From: Oscillospiraceae bacterium
GTDB taxonomy: Bacteria; Bacillota; Clostridia; Oscillospirales; Ruminococcaceae
Assembly (NCBI GenBank): GCA_009784825.1
Contig: WQXO01000002.1
Coordinates: 124,001-188,000, forward strand
Length of the DNA stretch: 64,000 bases
Direction: 5' to 3'
The notes beneath the pieces were generated by a model. It was given only the letters and a program-made list of their open reading frames with translations, was not told the origin of the DNA and did no database searches. Of this stretch, positions 17,461-27,190 are shown piece after piece; position 1 is the first letter of the stretch, and every line of letters begins with the position of its first letter. The position numbers and the translations under genes are program-made.

Positions 17461-19038
17461 ATGATTAAGTCAAAAATAAGTCTTAATGCTTTCTTAAATG
17501 CAGATGGTGTTATCGAAAAATCATTAATAGAATTCTTCTATGAGTCCGGCAGTGATATTGATTATTTTTCGCCCTTGATTGAGGAAATACAAGCGGTTAT
17601 GCTTTCACATGATGAAAAAACTGCCGAACAAATCGAGAATAAAGCGTTATATGTTATTAATAATTCAAAGCTGTCTGCCCAATCAAAAATACTGCTTTTG
17701 CGTGTGCTTTTTAAAGCGAAGTGTTTTTCACCAGCATTAATGAAATGCTTGGTTCGCTTATTAGGAGAAATCAAAGACAATGTTTGCCTAAAGTATTGGT
17801 TGTTGTTTGATTTATCGTTTATGTGGATATATCATCATAATATATTGTATGATGAGTTTTGGCAAGAGAAAAAGCAACTCAATGAGGATTACGCACGAGA
17901 GCTTAATCTTAGTTGGAATCCGCCTGTTTATGACTGCTCGGACAATAACAGAATATGCGTGCTGGTTAATGTTTTGGACATTCGAGGCACTAATTTATAT
18001 ATTTCTCCTATAGTGCGAGCTGTTAAAAATCAAGGCTACAATGTAGACATAATCTGCCTTTCCCCCAAGAGATATGATTCGTCCATGAGTTTTATGAAAC
18101 CGTTTTTCGCCGTTAATAATCAAGGAATTATTCCGCGTGAAGAATTGTTGAATTTGTATCCGGAGGATATAAAACTGCACTATACATTTAATGATACGAT
18201 GAAAAATCGGCAGCAGGATGCACTTGATTTAATTTGCAAAATCAACCCCTATTGTATTCTCGATTTCACTGACGAACAAGCCCCCGTTTCTTATTATTAC
18301 AGCAAGAGCTATCCGACAATATATTTCCCGATTAGAAAACAGGGTTGCTCAAGCTCATTCTTCCATAAGTGTGTGGTGTGGGAAAGCGGAGATAGTGTTC
18401 AAATTTCCCCACCCGCTAAAGAAGAACAAGTGATTAGACTTCCGTTATTTAAAGAATATGTCAAACCGTTTAAGAAATTTATCCGCACAGATTATAGTAT
18501 AGCGACTGATGATGTAGTTGTTGTTTCTGTTGGCGGAAGATTAGTTTTTGAAACATCAAACGAATTATTGAAATCAATGTGTGAGTTGTTATGTTATAAC
18601 AATTCAATTAAATGGCTGATTGTCGGGTGTTCCTCTTTCCCGTATATTGAATGTAATTATCCGGATTTAATCACGAATAGAAACATCGTTCTGATAGATT
18701 ATGAAACAGATTTACCCGGTTTTTTCAGCATATGTGATATTTATCTTAACCCAAGCAGAATAGGTGGCGGAACAACTGTGGCATGGGCAATGCAGCAAGG
18801 GTTAGCAATTGTGTCACCACTGAACTCTTCGGACGCTACTGTTCACATCGGCAAGAGGAACGCTCATGCAAATGAAAGCGATTTAGTTCCTTATATCGAG
18901 AAACTGTCTTCATGCAACAGCTTATTAACACGGGAAAAAGAAAAATATCGCACAATCGCAGAAGAATGGGATATTAATAAATTTACTGATACTTTTATTC
19001 CCGAAATGAGAGATTTGGCAATCAGCTTTAACACTTGA
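17461..19038 (+). CDS. Glycosyltransferase-like protein (copy 1 of a tandem pair)
   Basis: 525 residues. The C-terminal third resembles the donor-binding half of GT-B enzymes (GT4-like): VVVVSVGGRL, WLIVGCSSF, then CDIYLNPSRIGGGTTVAWAMQQGLAIVSP. The N-terminal ~170 residues are helical with FFYESGSDIDYF and precede a second Rossmann-like part with NTMKNRQQ-like and YYYSKSYPTIYFPIRKQG segments. It is closely related along its full length to the next protein, which carries an extra N-terminal domain, so the pair arose by tandem duplication. It probably transfers a cluster-made sugar to a cell-surface or protein acceptor. Donor and acceptor are unknown. Confidence 0.7.
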   Translation: MIKSKISLNAFLNADGVIEKSLIEFFYESGSDIDYFSPLIEEIQAVMLSHDEKTAEQIENKALYVINNSKLSAQSKILLLRVLFKAKCFSPALMKCLVRLLGEIKDNVCLKYWLLFDLSFMWIYHHNILYDEFWQEKKQLNEDYARELNLSWNPPVYDCSDNNRICVLVNVLDIRGTNLYISPIVRAVKNQGYNVDIICLSPKRYDSSMSFMKPFFAVNNQGIIPREELLNLYPEDIKLHYTFNDTMKNRQQDALDLICKINPYCILDFTDEQAPVSYYYSKSYPTIYFPIRKQGCSSSFFHKCVVWESGDSVQISPPAKEEQVIRLPLFKEYVKPFKKFIRTDYSIATDDVVVVSVGGRLVFETSNELLKSMCELLCYNNSIKWLIVGCSSFPYIECNYPDLITNRNIVLIDYETDLPGFFSICDIYLNPSRIGGGTTVAWAMQQGLAIVSPLNSSDATVHIGKRNAHANESDLVPYIEKLSSCNSLLTREKEKYRTIAEEWDINKFTDTFIPEMRDLAISFNT

Positions 19039-19054
19039 GAGGTAACGAGGTAAT

Positions 19055-20983
19055 ATGTGGATTAATTCTTTTCCGTTCGAGAAAATTCATAAAGACAGCA
19101 GAGTGGTTTTATACGGTTCCGGCGAAAGAGAGAAACAAATTTACAGGTTGATAACAAAAACAAATTATTGTAAGCTCACGCTTTGGCTCGACAAGAACGC
19201 AGACGGAACCCTCATAAAATCCCCTGAAACAATAAGGGAATTATGCTCAGATGATTATGATTATGTTTTAATATCGTTATACTGTTCTGAAACCAATAAA
19301 GAAATTACACAGGAATTAATTGATTATGGTGTACCTCGGGAGAAAATCATCGGCGGCGTCGGAGTATACAGTGGCTGTAACACCGGCATGTCTTTTCTTA
19401 CAGTTTCGGATTTTTTAAACAATCCGGAAAAGGTTCAGGAGTGTTTAGTTAAATATTTTTATGAATCCGGCGGTGATATTGATTATTTTTATTTGTTCAT
19501 TGACGAATTCAAGGAAAAGTGTAATTCATTAGACGAAAATGAAGCTTTATGTTTCAAGAATGATATTTTAAACAAGTCGCTCGAATATATAAATAAACTT
19601 GACTTACCCGCAGAAGCAAAAATAGTGTTGTTGTATCTTATTATTAAAACTAACTGTTTTTCTAAAGAGCTTTTAAGTCAATTCGTTAATTTAACAGGAC
19701 AAATTGAAGATAATTTATCATTTAAACACTGGTTAATAACTGATTTATCAGCGATTTGGTATTTGTATCCCGACATTATTTATGATGAGTTCTTTATCGA
19801 ACTGAAGGAGCTGCGACGCAGTTACGCATGTGAAATGGCGTTAAATCGAGTACCGCCTTGTGTATCGAGCGGGAATTCAAAAGTTATTTGTGCAGTGGTA
19901 AACAATTTGAACATTTCGCCCGGTTCTATGTCTACTATAATGAGTACATCTTCAATACTGAATGCTATGGCTTCACTCGGATATGAAATACATGTTGTTG
20001 GTTTAAATTCGTTCAACTATGATTCAAGTATGAGTATAGTAAAGCCTTTTTACAGAATAAATTCTCTCCCTACCACAGCAAGAGAAGAGTATGCACCTTA
20101 TTTTTCTGATGGCATTAAAATACATCATGTGATTAACACTACAATGAAAAATCGTCAGCAAGATACACTTGATTTGATATATAATCTTAAACCCGAGTGC
20201 ATTTTTGACTTTAGTGATGAATTCTCAACAATTTCGTATTACTACAGCCGGCATTTTCCCACTATATATTTTCCATTAAGGAAACAAGGACACAGTTGTT
20301 CTTCATTCTTTCATAAATATGTGATTATTCAAGGTGAAGACAACGTAAAAATTCGTTCACCGCTTACAGAAAGTGATATTCTGCGTTTACCCTTGTTCAT
20401 TAAACGAATTGAACCGCTGAACGAGTTCAGCAGAAAAGACTATGGCTTGAATAAAGATGACATTGTTGTAATTACTGTCGGGAAAGTATTGAATTATGAA
20501 ATGTCCAAAGAACTTACAGAGCAGATGTGCGGTTTATTACGTTCAAACACAAAGATTAAATGGTTTGTTGTGGGTTGTAAAAATCTTAATCACATTGACA
20601 AACGACACATAGACTTAATAGGTGAAAGTATTATTTTTATAAGTCACGAAAAGGATTTACCCGGGCTTTACGGTATATGTGATATTTATCTCAACCCGAG
20701 CCGTGTCGGCGGCGGAACATCAGTGGCTTGGGCAATGCAGCATGGATTGGCGATTGCCTCCCCGGTAACTGCTGCAGACGGAACTCTCTATGTCGGCAAG
20801 GACAATTCTTTACCGATTGAATCAGATTTAGTCCCCCATATTCAAAAGCTGTGTGAAGATACCAACCTCTTGAACATCGAAAAAGAAAAGTTCCAAGCTA
20901 TCGCCGATAAGTGGGATATAAATATTTTTGCGGACAAGCTGATAAAAGGAATGAATGATTTAATTGAAAGCGGAGGTCAGTAG
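19055..20983 (+). CDS. Glycosyltransferase-like protein with N-terminal Rossmann-like domain (copy 2)
   Basis: 642 residues. Residues 1-110 are a small Rossmann-like domain (RVVLYGSGEREKQIYRL, then YDYVLISLYCSETNKEI, then YGVPREKIIGG) related to domains in four other proteins of this cluster. From about residue 130 the protein parallels the preceding glycosyltransferase: KYFYESGGDIDYF, TMKNRQQDTLDLI, YYYSRHFPTIYFPLRKQG and CDIYLNPSRVGGGTSVAWAMQHGLAI. The latter is the GT-B donor-site region. SD GAGGTAACGAGGTAAT. The extra domain might bind a nucleotide-sugar or position the enzyme with its partners; this is inference. Confidence 0.7.
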   Translation: MWINSFPFEKIHKDSRVVLYGSGEREKQIYRLITKTNYCKLTLWLDKNADGTLIKSPETIRELCSDDYDYVLISLYCSETNKEITQELIDYGVPREKIIGGVGVYSGCNTGMSFLTVSDFLNNPEKVQECLVKYFYESGGDIDYFYLFIDEFKEKCNSLDENEALCFKNDILNKSLEYINKLDLPAEAKIVLLYLIIKTNCFSKELLSQFVNLTGQIEDNLSFKHWLITDLSAIWYLYPDIIYDEFFIELKELRRSYACEMALNRVPPCVSSGNSKVICAVVNNLNISPGSMSTIMSTSSILNAMASLGYEIHVVGLNSFNYDSSMSIVKPFYRINSLPTTAREEYAPYFSDGIKIHHVINTTMKNRQQDTLDLIYNLKPECIFDFSDEFSTISYYYSRHFPTIYFPLRKQGHSCSSFFHKYVIIQGEDNVKIRSPLTESDILRLPLFIKRIEPLNEFSRKDYGLNKDDIVVITVGKVLNYEMSKELTEQMCGLLRSNTKIKWFVVGCKNLNHIDKRHIDLIGESIIFISHEKDLPGLYGICDIYLNPSRVGGGTSVAWAMQHGLAIASPVTAADGTLYVGKDNSLPIESDLVPHIQKLCEDTNLLNIEKEKFQAIADKWDINIFADKLIKGMNDLIESGGQ

Positions 20984-20988
20984 CATAA

Positions 20989-22350
20989 ATGACGAGAAAA
21001 ACTTCCCAGCTGATGTTGCATTCATGGCTGACCGATAAACAATATAATAAAACATCGGATATATTAAACTGGATTAAACATTTAAATGATACAGTGAGTG
21101 TTGATATTAAGAAAACTTCTTTAGTTGATACAAAGTGGTTTTATGATGAGCAGGCGGGGCAAATTGTTAATGAACGAGGAACCTTTTTCCAAATCAGCGG
21201 AATAAGAAACGGTGAAAAAGAACAACCGATACTAATTCAAAATGAAATTGGGTATCTTGGAATATTATGTAAACCCATTGACGGAATTCTGCATTTTTTA
21301 ATTCAAGCAAAGATTGAACCGGGGAATGTCAACAATATTCAATTATCACCCACACTTCAAGCCACAAAGTCTAATTTCACACAAGCTCATGGCGGAGTTA
21401 AACCGGCTTATTTGGAATGGTTTTTGAATTGTGAAAAACATGAAATAGTTGTTGACCAAATTCAGTCGGAGCAGTCATCACGTTTTTTAGGTAAGCGGAA
21501 CAGGAATATTATAATTATACTTGATGAAGACATCGAGATTGATGAGCTTCCGTCGCATAAATGGCTTACACTGCGTCAAATAAAACAGTTAATCCGCATA
21601 GATAACCTTGTTAATATGGACACTCGTACGGTGCTTAGTTGTATTCCGTTTTATAAATGTGATTTCTCTATTCTTGATTCACCATTGGCACATTCAATTT
21701 CACAGGAAAATCAACCGGAAATTGTTCAAAGCATATACTGTCATTTCAATAATTATAAAATGTTTAACAGCTGTAACTCGGTTCTCGTACCCTTGTATTC
21801 AATCAAAAATTGGGAAACAAAGGTGCATAACGGTGTTGAAGAGTTTGTCAGCAAATCGGAATACCCGTTTAAAATAGTGTTTTGCAATATATCTATTGAG
21901 GGTAGGGAGGTCAGATGTTGGGGGCAACCGCTTTTCGAGGCGACAGGAATGGCAGTGTTCGGGTTGTTCGCAAGAATACACAATGGCGTATATGAATTCT
22001 TGGTTCGTGCCATGCCGGAGATTGGCTGTTTCGATAAAATTGAACTGGGACCCACTGTTCAGCTTGAAGCGGTTGAAAAAGCTGAAGATAGTATTGGCGA
22101 ATTATTTTTTAAACAATATAACTCAAAACACGGGATTATTTGTGATGTGATACTGTCGGAGGAGGGCGGTCGCTTTTATCACGAGCAAAACAGGAATGTA
22201 ATTATTGAAATTGAAGATGATGTTATTTCCACCCCGCCTCCCGGATATTGGTGGTGTACCTATCGAACGCTGAATAAACTGACACAGATTAATAATATTC
22301 TCAACATTCAGCTTCGGAATCTTCTTTCACTTTTGGAGGTTAAGCAATGA
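20989..22350 (+). CDS. NDP-hexose 2,3-dehydratase
   Basis: 453 residues, matching the EvaA/TylCVI/SpnO family in length and in its tandem duplication. Each half ends in the same pattern: SSRFLGKRNRNIIIILDED plus LRQIKQLIRIDNLVNMDTR, and GRFYHEQNRNVIIEIEDD plus YRTLNKLTQINNILNIQLR. The enzyme removes water from dTDP-4-keto-6-deoxyglucose across C2-C3, giving an unstable dTDP-3,4-diketo-2,6-dideoxyglucose that the partner ketoreductase traps. It is the committed step to 2-deoxy sugars. SD GGAGGT; it overlaps the next gene, the putative 3-ketoreductase, by 4 bases, which fits metabolic coupling. Confidence 0.9.
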   Translation: MTRKTSQLMLHSWLTDKQYNKTSDILNWIKHLNDTVSVDIKKTSLVDTKWFYDEQAGQIVNERGTFFQISGIRNGEKEQPILIQNEIGYLGILCKPIDGILHFLIQAKIEPGNVNNIQLSPTLQATKSNFTQAHGGVKPAYLEWFLNCEKHEIVVDQIQSEQSSRFLGKRNRNIIIILDEDIEIDELPSHKWLTLRQIKQLIRIDNLVNMDTRTVLSCIPFYKCDFSILDSPLAHSISQENQPEIVQSIYCHFNNYKMFNSCNSVLVPLYSIKNWETKVHNGVEEFVSKSEYPFKIVFCNISIEGREVRCWGQPLFEATGMAVFGLFARIHNGVYEFLVRAMPEIGCFDKIELGPTVQLEAVEKAEDSIGELFFKQYNSKHGIICDVILSEEGGRFYHEQNRNVIIEIEDDVISTPPPGYWWCTYRTLNKLTQINNILNIQLRNLLSLLEVKQ

Positions 22351-23297
22351 AAATCGGAATTCTCGGCACATCGGACATAGCATTTCGACGGTTTTTGCCC
22401 GCTTTAAAAAAATGTGGATTTTTTGAATTTGCAGGGGTTGCTTCAAGGGATATTTCAAAAACCGTTAATTTCACAAACACTTACGGTGGCAAGGGTTATG
22501 ACGGTTATGAAGCGTTACTTAACGATGAAGAAATCGACTGTGTATATATCCCGTTACCCCCTGCACTGCATTATGAATGGGCGAAAAAAGCAATAGAACA
22601 CTCGAAGCATGTTATGCTTGAGAAGCCTTTTACAACCTCAGTTAATGACACTTCTGATTTAATAAACCTTGCACATTCAAAAAAACTTGCCTTGCACGAA
22701 AACTATATGTTTGAATATCATAACCAAATTGAATGGATACGTTCTAAGCTACCCGAACTCGGCGATTTACGGCTGTTTCGCATTGACTTCGGATTTCCGT
22801 TTCGCAGCGGTGATGATTTTCGTTATAACAAAACTCTCGGCGGCGGTGCATTGCTCGATTGCGGCGGATACACATTAAAGCTTGCGGCGTTGCTTCTCGG
22901 TAGCTCAGCCGAGATTACAGATGCAGCATTAGGTTATAAGGGCGGCTTTGATGTAGATATTTACGGTTCTGCAACTTTACGGAATACCGATGGATTGATT
23001 GCACAAGTATCTTTCGGAATGGACAACAGTTATCGCTGTTCACTTGACGCATGGGGGAGCGTGGGCAGTCTTTATACCGGTCGCATATTTACTGCACCTG
23101 ACACATTAGAGCCTGTTGCGGAGATAAAAATCGGCAGCGACACAAAAGAGTACAAGCTCCCTGCCGATGATTCGTTCGCAAAATCAATAGATAAATTTTC
23201 AAAGTGCATAAATGAAGAAGATGTCCGCCATGAAAATTATAATGCGATAATTAAACAAGCAGAAATAATTAAACAATTTGAGGTGAAATTAAGATGA
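22347..23297 (+). CDS. Gfo/Idh/MocA family NDP-hexose 3-ketoreductase
   Basis: 316 residues. IGILGTSDIAFRRFLPAL is the NAD(P)-binding loop, IPLPPALHYEWAKKA and HVMLEKPFTTS (EKP) complete the N-terminal Rossmann signature, and GGGALLDCGGYTLKLAALLLG is a conserved substrate-domain stretch. Members of this family such as KijD10 reduce the C3 keto group of the 2,3-dehydratase product, making dTDP-4-keto-2,6-dideoxyhexose. Stereochemistry at C3 cannot be predicted. The assignment rests on family and on direct coupling with the 2,3-dehydratase; it overlaps both neighbours by 4 bases. Confidence 0.85.
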   Translation: MKIGILGTSDIAFRRFLPALKKCGFFEFAGVASRDISKTVNFTNTYGGKGYDGYEALLNDEEIDCVYIPLPPALHYEWAKKAIEHSKHVMLEKPFTTSVNDTSDLINLAHSKKLALHENYMFEYHNQIEWIRSKLPELGDLRLFRIDFGFPFRSGDDFRYNKTLGGGALLDCGGYTLKLAALLLGSSAEITDAALGYKGGFDVDIYGSATLRNTDGLIAQVSFGMDNSYRCSLDAWGSVGSLYTGRIFTAPDTLEPVAEIKIGSDTKEYKLPADDSFAKSIDKFSKCINEEDVRHENYNAIIKQAEIIKQFEVKLR

Positions 23298-24427
23298 TTA
23301 AATTCACAAAATCTGCTATAACAGAGCTTGAGGAGGAATATGTTCTCGATGTGCTTCGCAACGGAAGTCTGTCGGGGGACGGTAAATATACCCCGCTTGT
23401 TTATAAACAATTTGAAGAACTCTTCGGTATAAAAAACATGCTTTTGACAACCTCCTGCACTACAGCACTTGAAATGGCGTCTATTCTTATCGACTTAAAA
23501 AACGATGATGAAGTTATTGTACCGTCGTTTACATTTTCATCTACTGCCAACGCATTTTTATTGCGGGGAGCAAAACCAATATTCTGCGACATTCGCAAGG
23601 ACACAATGAACATTGATGAAACACTTATTGAATCTCTGATAACCGATAAAACAAAAGCGATATACACCGTTGATTATGCGGGAGTTTCCTGCGAATATGA
23701 TGCCATAAACCGCATTGCTGAGAAGCATGGTCTATTCGTAATTGAAGATGCGGCACAAGCTGTCGGAGCGTATTATAATGATATACCGTGCGGAACACTG
23801 ACTACGCTTGGGTGCTACAGCTTTCATGAAACAAAAAACTATGTCATGGGTGAGGGCGGTGCAATAGTATTTAACTCGGACAAGTTCATTGAACGTGCCG
23901 AAATAATCCGTGAAAAAGGCACAAACCGCCGTCAAGTGATACAGGGATTAGTGGATAAGTATACTTGGCATGACATTGGCTCATCGTTTCTGCCGTCTGA
24001 TTTGTTATCGGCTTTGTTGTATGCTCAAATGCTCAGATTTGATGAAATAATGTCTAAGAGAGTTAATGTCTGGAACACATATCATAACATACTCAAACCT
24101 TTTGAGGATTCCGGGAAGCTGCGTTGCCCGATTGTTCCGAACAATTGCAAGCACAACGGGCATATGTATAATATTATTCTGCCGAATTCAGATGTGAGGG
24201 CGAAATTAATTGACGAGATGAAGAAAAAAGAGGTTATTTGTTATATATGTTATGTCCCCTTACATTCATCACCTATGGGGCGTAAACTCGGTTATTCCCC
24301 CGATGCTTGCCCGGTTACCGAGGACTATGGTGAGCGGGTATTGCGATTACCTTTATATGCGGATATGACGACGGAAAATGCGGAATATGTTGCTGACAGC
24401 ATTTGTGAAATTCTGCGAAATCTATAA
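23294..24427 (+). CDS. dTDP-4-keto-hexose 4-aminotransferase (DegT/DnrJ/EryC1/StrS, WecE-like)
   Basis: 377 residues. PLP-dependent sugar aminotransferase of fold type I. The lysine that binds PLP is Lys181 in YSFHETKNYVMGEGGA, a version of the motif characteristic of WecE/RffA (dTDP-4-amino-4,6-dideoxygalactose synthase). TSCTTALEMA (residues 53-62), VPSFTFSSTANA and VIEDAAQAVGA are also conserved. Given the upstream genes, its expected substrate is dTDP-4-keto-2,6-dideoxyhexose and its product a dTDP-4-amino-2,4,6-trideoxyhexose, with glutamate as amino donor. It overlaps the ketoreductase by 4 bases. Confidence 0.9.
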   Translation: MIKFTKSAITELEEEYVLDVLRNGSLSGDGKYTPLVYKQFEELFGIKNMLLTTSCTTALEMASILIDLKNDDEVIVPSFTFSSTANAFLLRGAKPIFCDIRKDTMNIDETLIESLITDKTKAIYTVDYAGVSCEYDAINRIAEKHGLFVIEDAAQAVGAYYNDIPCGTLTTLGCYSFHETKNYVMGEGGAIVFNSDKFIERAEIIREKGTNRRQVIQGLVDKYTWHDIGSSFLPSDLLSALLYAQMLRFDEIMSKRVNVWNTYHNILKPFEDSGKLRCPIVPNNCKHNGHMYNIILPNSDVRAKLIDEMKKKEVICYICYVPLHSSPMGRKLGYSPDACPVTEDYGERVLRLPLYADMTTENAEYVADSICEILRNL

Positions 24428-24449
24428 AACTTTAATCAAGGAGTAAATC

Positions 24450-25718
24450 ATGGCGGCTACAATTTTCTATGGTGCGGGTGAATATGCACGAGTCAACCTA
24501 ACCTGTTGGAGAGACAGCGGATTAAACCCCGTATGTTTTGTTGACCGTGACGAAAAAAAGCACTATACCAAATTTCCGGGAACAGAAATAGAAATTCTAC
24601 CTTTGAGTGAAGCGATTTCAAGGTATCCCGATTACAAAATCTACATCTCAGTTTCCCCGGAAAATGCTGTTGCCGTTCATAATCATTTGTTGGAGTCCGG
24701 TGTGTCGAAGGAGCGGATTGATTTTGCGGGTGGAGGAGCTTTTTACAAGGGTTGCCATATGCTAAGCACAGGGTATTTTTCAATTTTACAAACCTCACTT
24801 GGAATTAAATTTAGAGCTTGTTGCTGTCCTCAAGGGCCTTTCACTTTCACAACAAGCAAGGACAAAGACGACTTAATACATGAGCTTTTAAAATGTGAAG
24901 AAATCGCTCAAGAATTGATGGACAAACACCGCAACAATGAATCGTGCGTGTGTGACGGGTGTGCAAATCTTATAGACGGTTATTATTCTACAAAACGACG
25001 CATCCAAAAGCTGGTGCCGGACGGTGTTTACCGTGGGGAACGATGTAACGTGAGCTGCATTTATTGCAACGCAAAAGGGATACTAAAAAATAGTAAGGAT
25101 GAAAACTATTTTTCATATGATGAAATATTAGATATTGTCGGCGAGCATATCCCTGATAATGTAACCCTGCTCCCGGGGGCGGGTGAGTTCTTTTTCTCAC
25201 CTAATAAAGAAAAAATATATGAAATAATGAAAAACAAAAACTGGCACGGTTTATTCTTAACAAACGGTCTGATTTTTGACAAAGAGGCTGCCGATATGAT
25301 GCGACAGCGGAAGGCAAGCATTGATATAAGCATTGATGCCGGAACACGTGAAACCTTTGCAAAAATTAAAAGTGTTAATTATTGGGACAAGTTACTTGCG
25401 AATTTAGAAAAATATGCTCAAACCGGCGGATATATACAGTTGAAATACATTTTCTTGGAAAACATAAACGATAACAAAACAGAAATAGATGGCTTTTTTG
25501 ATGTGGCTGTCAAATATGCGAGTGCGGTTAAAATAGCTGCTGACATGGTGGATATGAAAAAACGAAGCACGCCACTATCAGAAAACTGCCGAGATATGAT
25601 GAAATATTTCATCGAAACAGCAAAGAATAAAGAAATCCCTCTGCGTGTGGATTGGCGGGTTTTTGATTATGATAAAGAGTTATGCGATGAACTGAAACAA
25701 GCATTGGCAAGCTGTTAA
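24450..25718 (+). CDS. Radical SAM protein with N-terminal Rossmann-like domain
   Basis: 422 residues. Residues 1-95 are the cluster's recurring small domain (IFYGAGEYAR, CFVDRDEKKHYTKF, EILPLSEAISRYP, GVSKERI). A Cys-rich linker (Cys124-126; Cys166, 168, 171 in SCVCDGC) could hold an extra iron-sulfur cluster. The radical SAM core begins at about residue 195 with CNVSCIYC (Cys199, 203, 206), the Cx3Cx2C [4Fe-4S] site, followed by LLPGAGEFFFSPNKEK and ISIDAGTRETF, the usual strand-end motifs. No SPASM Cys pattern was recognised at the C-terminus. The reaction is unknown: epimerisation, dehydration or carbon-branching of a sugar are all possible. SD AAGGAG. Confidence 0.8.
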   Translation: MAATIFYGAGEYARVNLTCWRDSGLNPVCFVDRDEKKHYTKFPGTEIEILPLSEAISRYPDYKIYISVSPENAVAVHNHLLESGVSKERIDFAGGGAFYKGCHMLSTGYFSILQTSLGIKFRACCCPQGPFTFTTSKDKDDLIHELLKCEEIAQELMDKHRNNESCVCDGCANLIDGYYSTKRRIQKLVPDGVYRGERCNVSCIYCNAKGILKNSKDENYFSYDEILDIVGEHIPDNVTLLPGAGEFFFSPNKEKIYEIMKNKNWHGLFLTNGLIFDKEAADMMRQRKASIDISIDAGTRETFAKIKSVNYWDKLLANLEKYAQTGGYIQLKYIFLENINDNKTEIDGFFDVAVKYASAVKIAADMVDMKKRSTPLSENCRDMMKYFIETAKNKEIPLRVDWRVFDYDKELCDELKQALASC

Positions 25719-25742
25719 ATTAATATAGGACAGGGAATTTTT

Positions 25743-27176
25743 ATGGTATACAGAAAACACAATAATAATAATCTGTCCTTATTGGGTTTCGGTTTTTTGC
25801 GGCTTCCGCTTCTCTCCGGGAAACCGGGCGTACCTGTATCCGGTGATGAAATTGATTATGAACATTTGCAAACAATGGTGGATTATTCAATTGAAAACGG
25901 CATAAACTTTTTTGACACTTCTCATGTGTATACTGACGGTTACTCAGAGATTGCACTCGGGCAGGCTCTTAAAAAGCATGACAGGTCAAAGGTTTATATT
26001 TCCACAAAAATGACCGCAGGAAGAAACAGAACCGTTGATGAAATGTCGGCTATTTTCGATGCACAGCTTGAAAGATTGCAAACAGATTATATAGATTATT
26101 ATTTGTTTCATAATATAAGAAATCAAAGCTGGGACAGTTTTAAACAAAGCGGATTGTGGGATTTTTTATGTAAAAAAAAGAAAGAGGGACAGGTTCGGCA
26201 TATTGGCTTTTCTTTTCACGGAACGACAGATTTATTACGAGAGGTTGTTGAAGAATATGACTTTGAATTAGTCATGCTTCAGCTCAATTATTTAGATTGG
26301 ATAATGCAAAGTGCAGATGAACAATATAAGATATGTGCCGAGAAGAACATTCCGATAGCGGTGATGGAACCGGTTCGAGGTGGTGCATTAGCGAAGTGGC
26401 CCGATGATATAAACCCTCCTAAAAACGAAATGTCGCCTGCTTCATATGCAATCAGATGGGTTGCCTCTTTGCCGAAGGTTGTGTGCGTATTAAGCGGCAT
26501 GAGTAACATGGAGCACGTCAGAGATAATGTAAAAACTATGCAGGAGTTTAAACCGATAAGTGATGGCGAGCAGGAATTCATTGACGATGTTGTCAGAAAG
26601 CATTTATTGATGGATAATATTCCGTGTACTGCTTGCGGATATTGTGTGCCTCATTGTCCTAAAAAAATTGAAATATCACGAGTATTTCCTTTATACAACG
26701 ATAATATCCGTTCAAGCCGTTGGACTTCACTATGGCTTATTTCTTCTGAGGACAGGTTTAATATTGATTGCATTAAATGCAATCAATGTTTGCCGCATTG
26801 CCCACAGAACATCAGCATTCCGGGCGAATTAGAGAAAATGCAAGCTTCATTGAATATTTTACAAAAAGAGAACCGGCATTACTTTACCGAGTATATTCCG
26901 CATGGCGAAGTAATTCTATACGGTGCCGGCGTTAATGCGGCTTTAATGTTAAAAGCATGGAAATCACAAGGGCTTCATGCGGTGTGCTTTGCCGACGCCG
27001 ATAACGCTAAGCATTACACAAGGTTTAATGAAACATGTTACGAAATCTTGCCGCCTCTTGAAGCCATTTCGCATTATCCCAATGCTTGCATATATATTGC
27101 ATTAGCACAGAACAATTTCAGAAGTGCTGTCAAATATTTAATAGAAATCGGGTTTCCGGAGGAGCGGATTTTTTAG
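25743..27176 (+). CDS. Aldo/keto reductase with ferredoxin domain and C-terminal Rossmann-like domain
   Basis: 477 residues in three parts. Residues 1-270 are an aldo/keto reductase TIM barrel: LGFGFLRLPLL, FFDTSHVYTDGYSE (catalytic Asp/Tyr), ISTKM, and YYLFHNI. Residues about 290-365 carry two ferredoxin-type motifs, CTACGYCVPHCPKK and CIKCNQCLPHCPQN. Residues about 380-477 repeat the small domain found at the N-terminus of the preceding radical SAM protein (VILYGAGVNAALMLKAW, KHYTRF, EILPPLEAISHYP, EERIF). The iron-sulfur AKR family is common in Clostridia; the third domain is unusual. It may reduce an aldehyde or keto group made by neighbouring enzymes, possibly with electrons passed through the clusters. 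Confidence 0.82.
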   Translation: MVYRKHNNNNLSLLGFGFLRLPLLSGKPGVPVSGDEIDYEHLQTMVDYSIENGINFFDTSHVYTDGYSEIALGQALKKHDRSKVYISTKMTAGRNRTVDEMSAIFDAQLERLQTDYIDYYLFHNIRNQSWDSFKQSGLWDFLCKKKKEGQVRHIGFSFHGTTDLLREVVEEYDFELVMLQLNYLDWIMQSADEQYKICAEKNIPIAVMEPVRGGALAKWPDDINPPKNEMSPASYAIRWVASLPKVVCVLSGMSNMEHVRDNVKTMQEFKPISDGEQEFIDDVVRKHLLMDNIPCTACGYCVPHCPKKIEISRVFPLYNDNIRSSRWTSLWLISSEDRFNIDCIKCNQCLPHCPQNISIPGELEKMQASLNILQKENRHYFTEYIPHGEVILYGAGVNAALMLKAWKSQGLHAVCFADADNAKHYTRFNETCYEILPPLEAISHYPNACIYIALAQNNFRSAVKYLIEIGFPEERIF

Positions 27177-27190
27177 AAATGAGGTAATAT

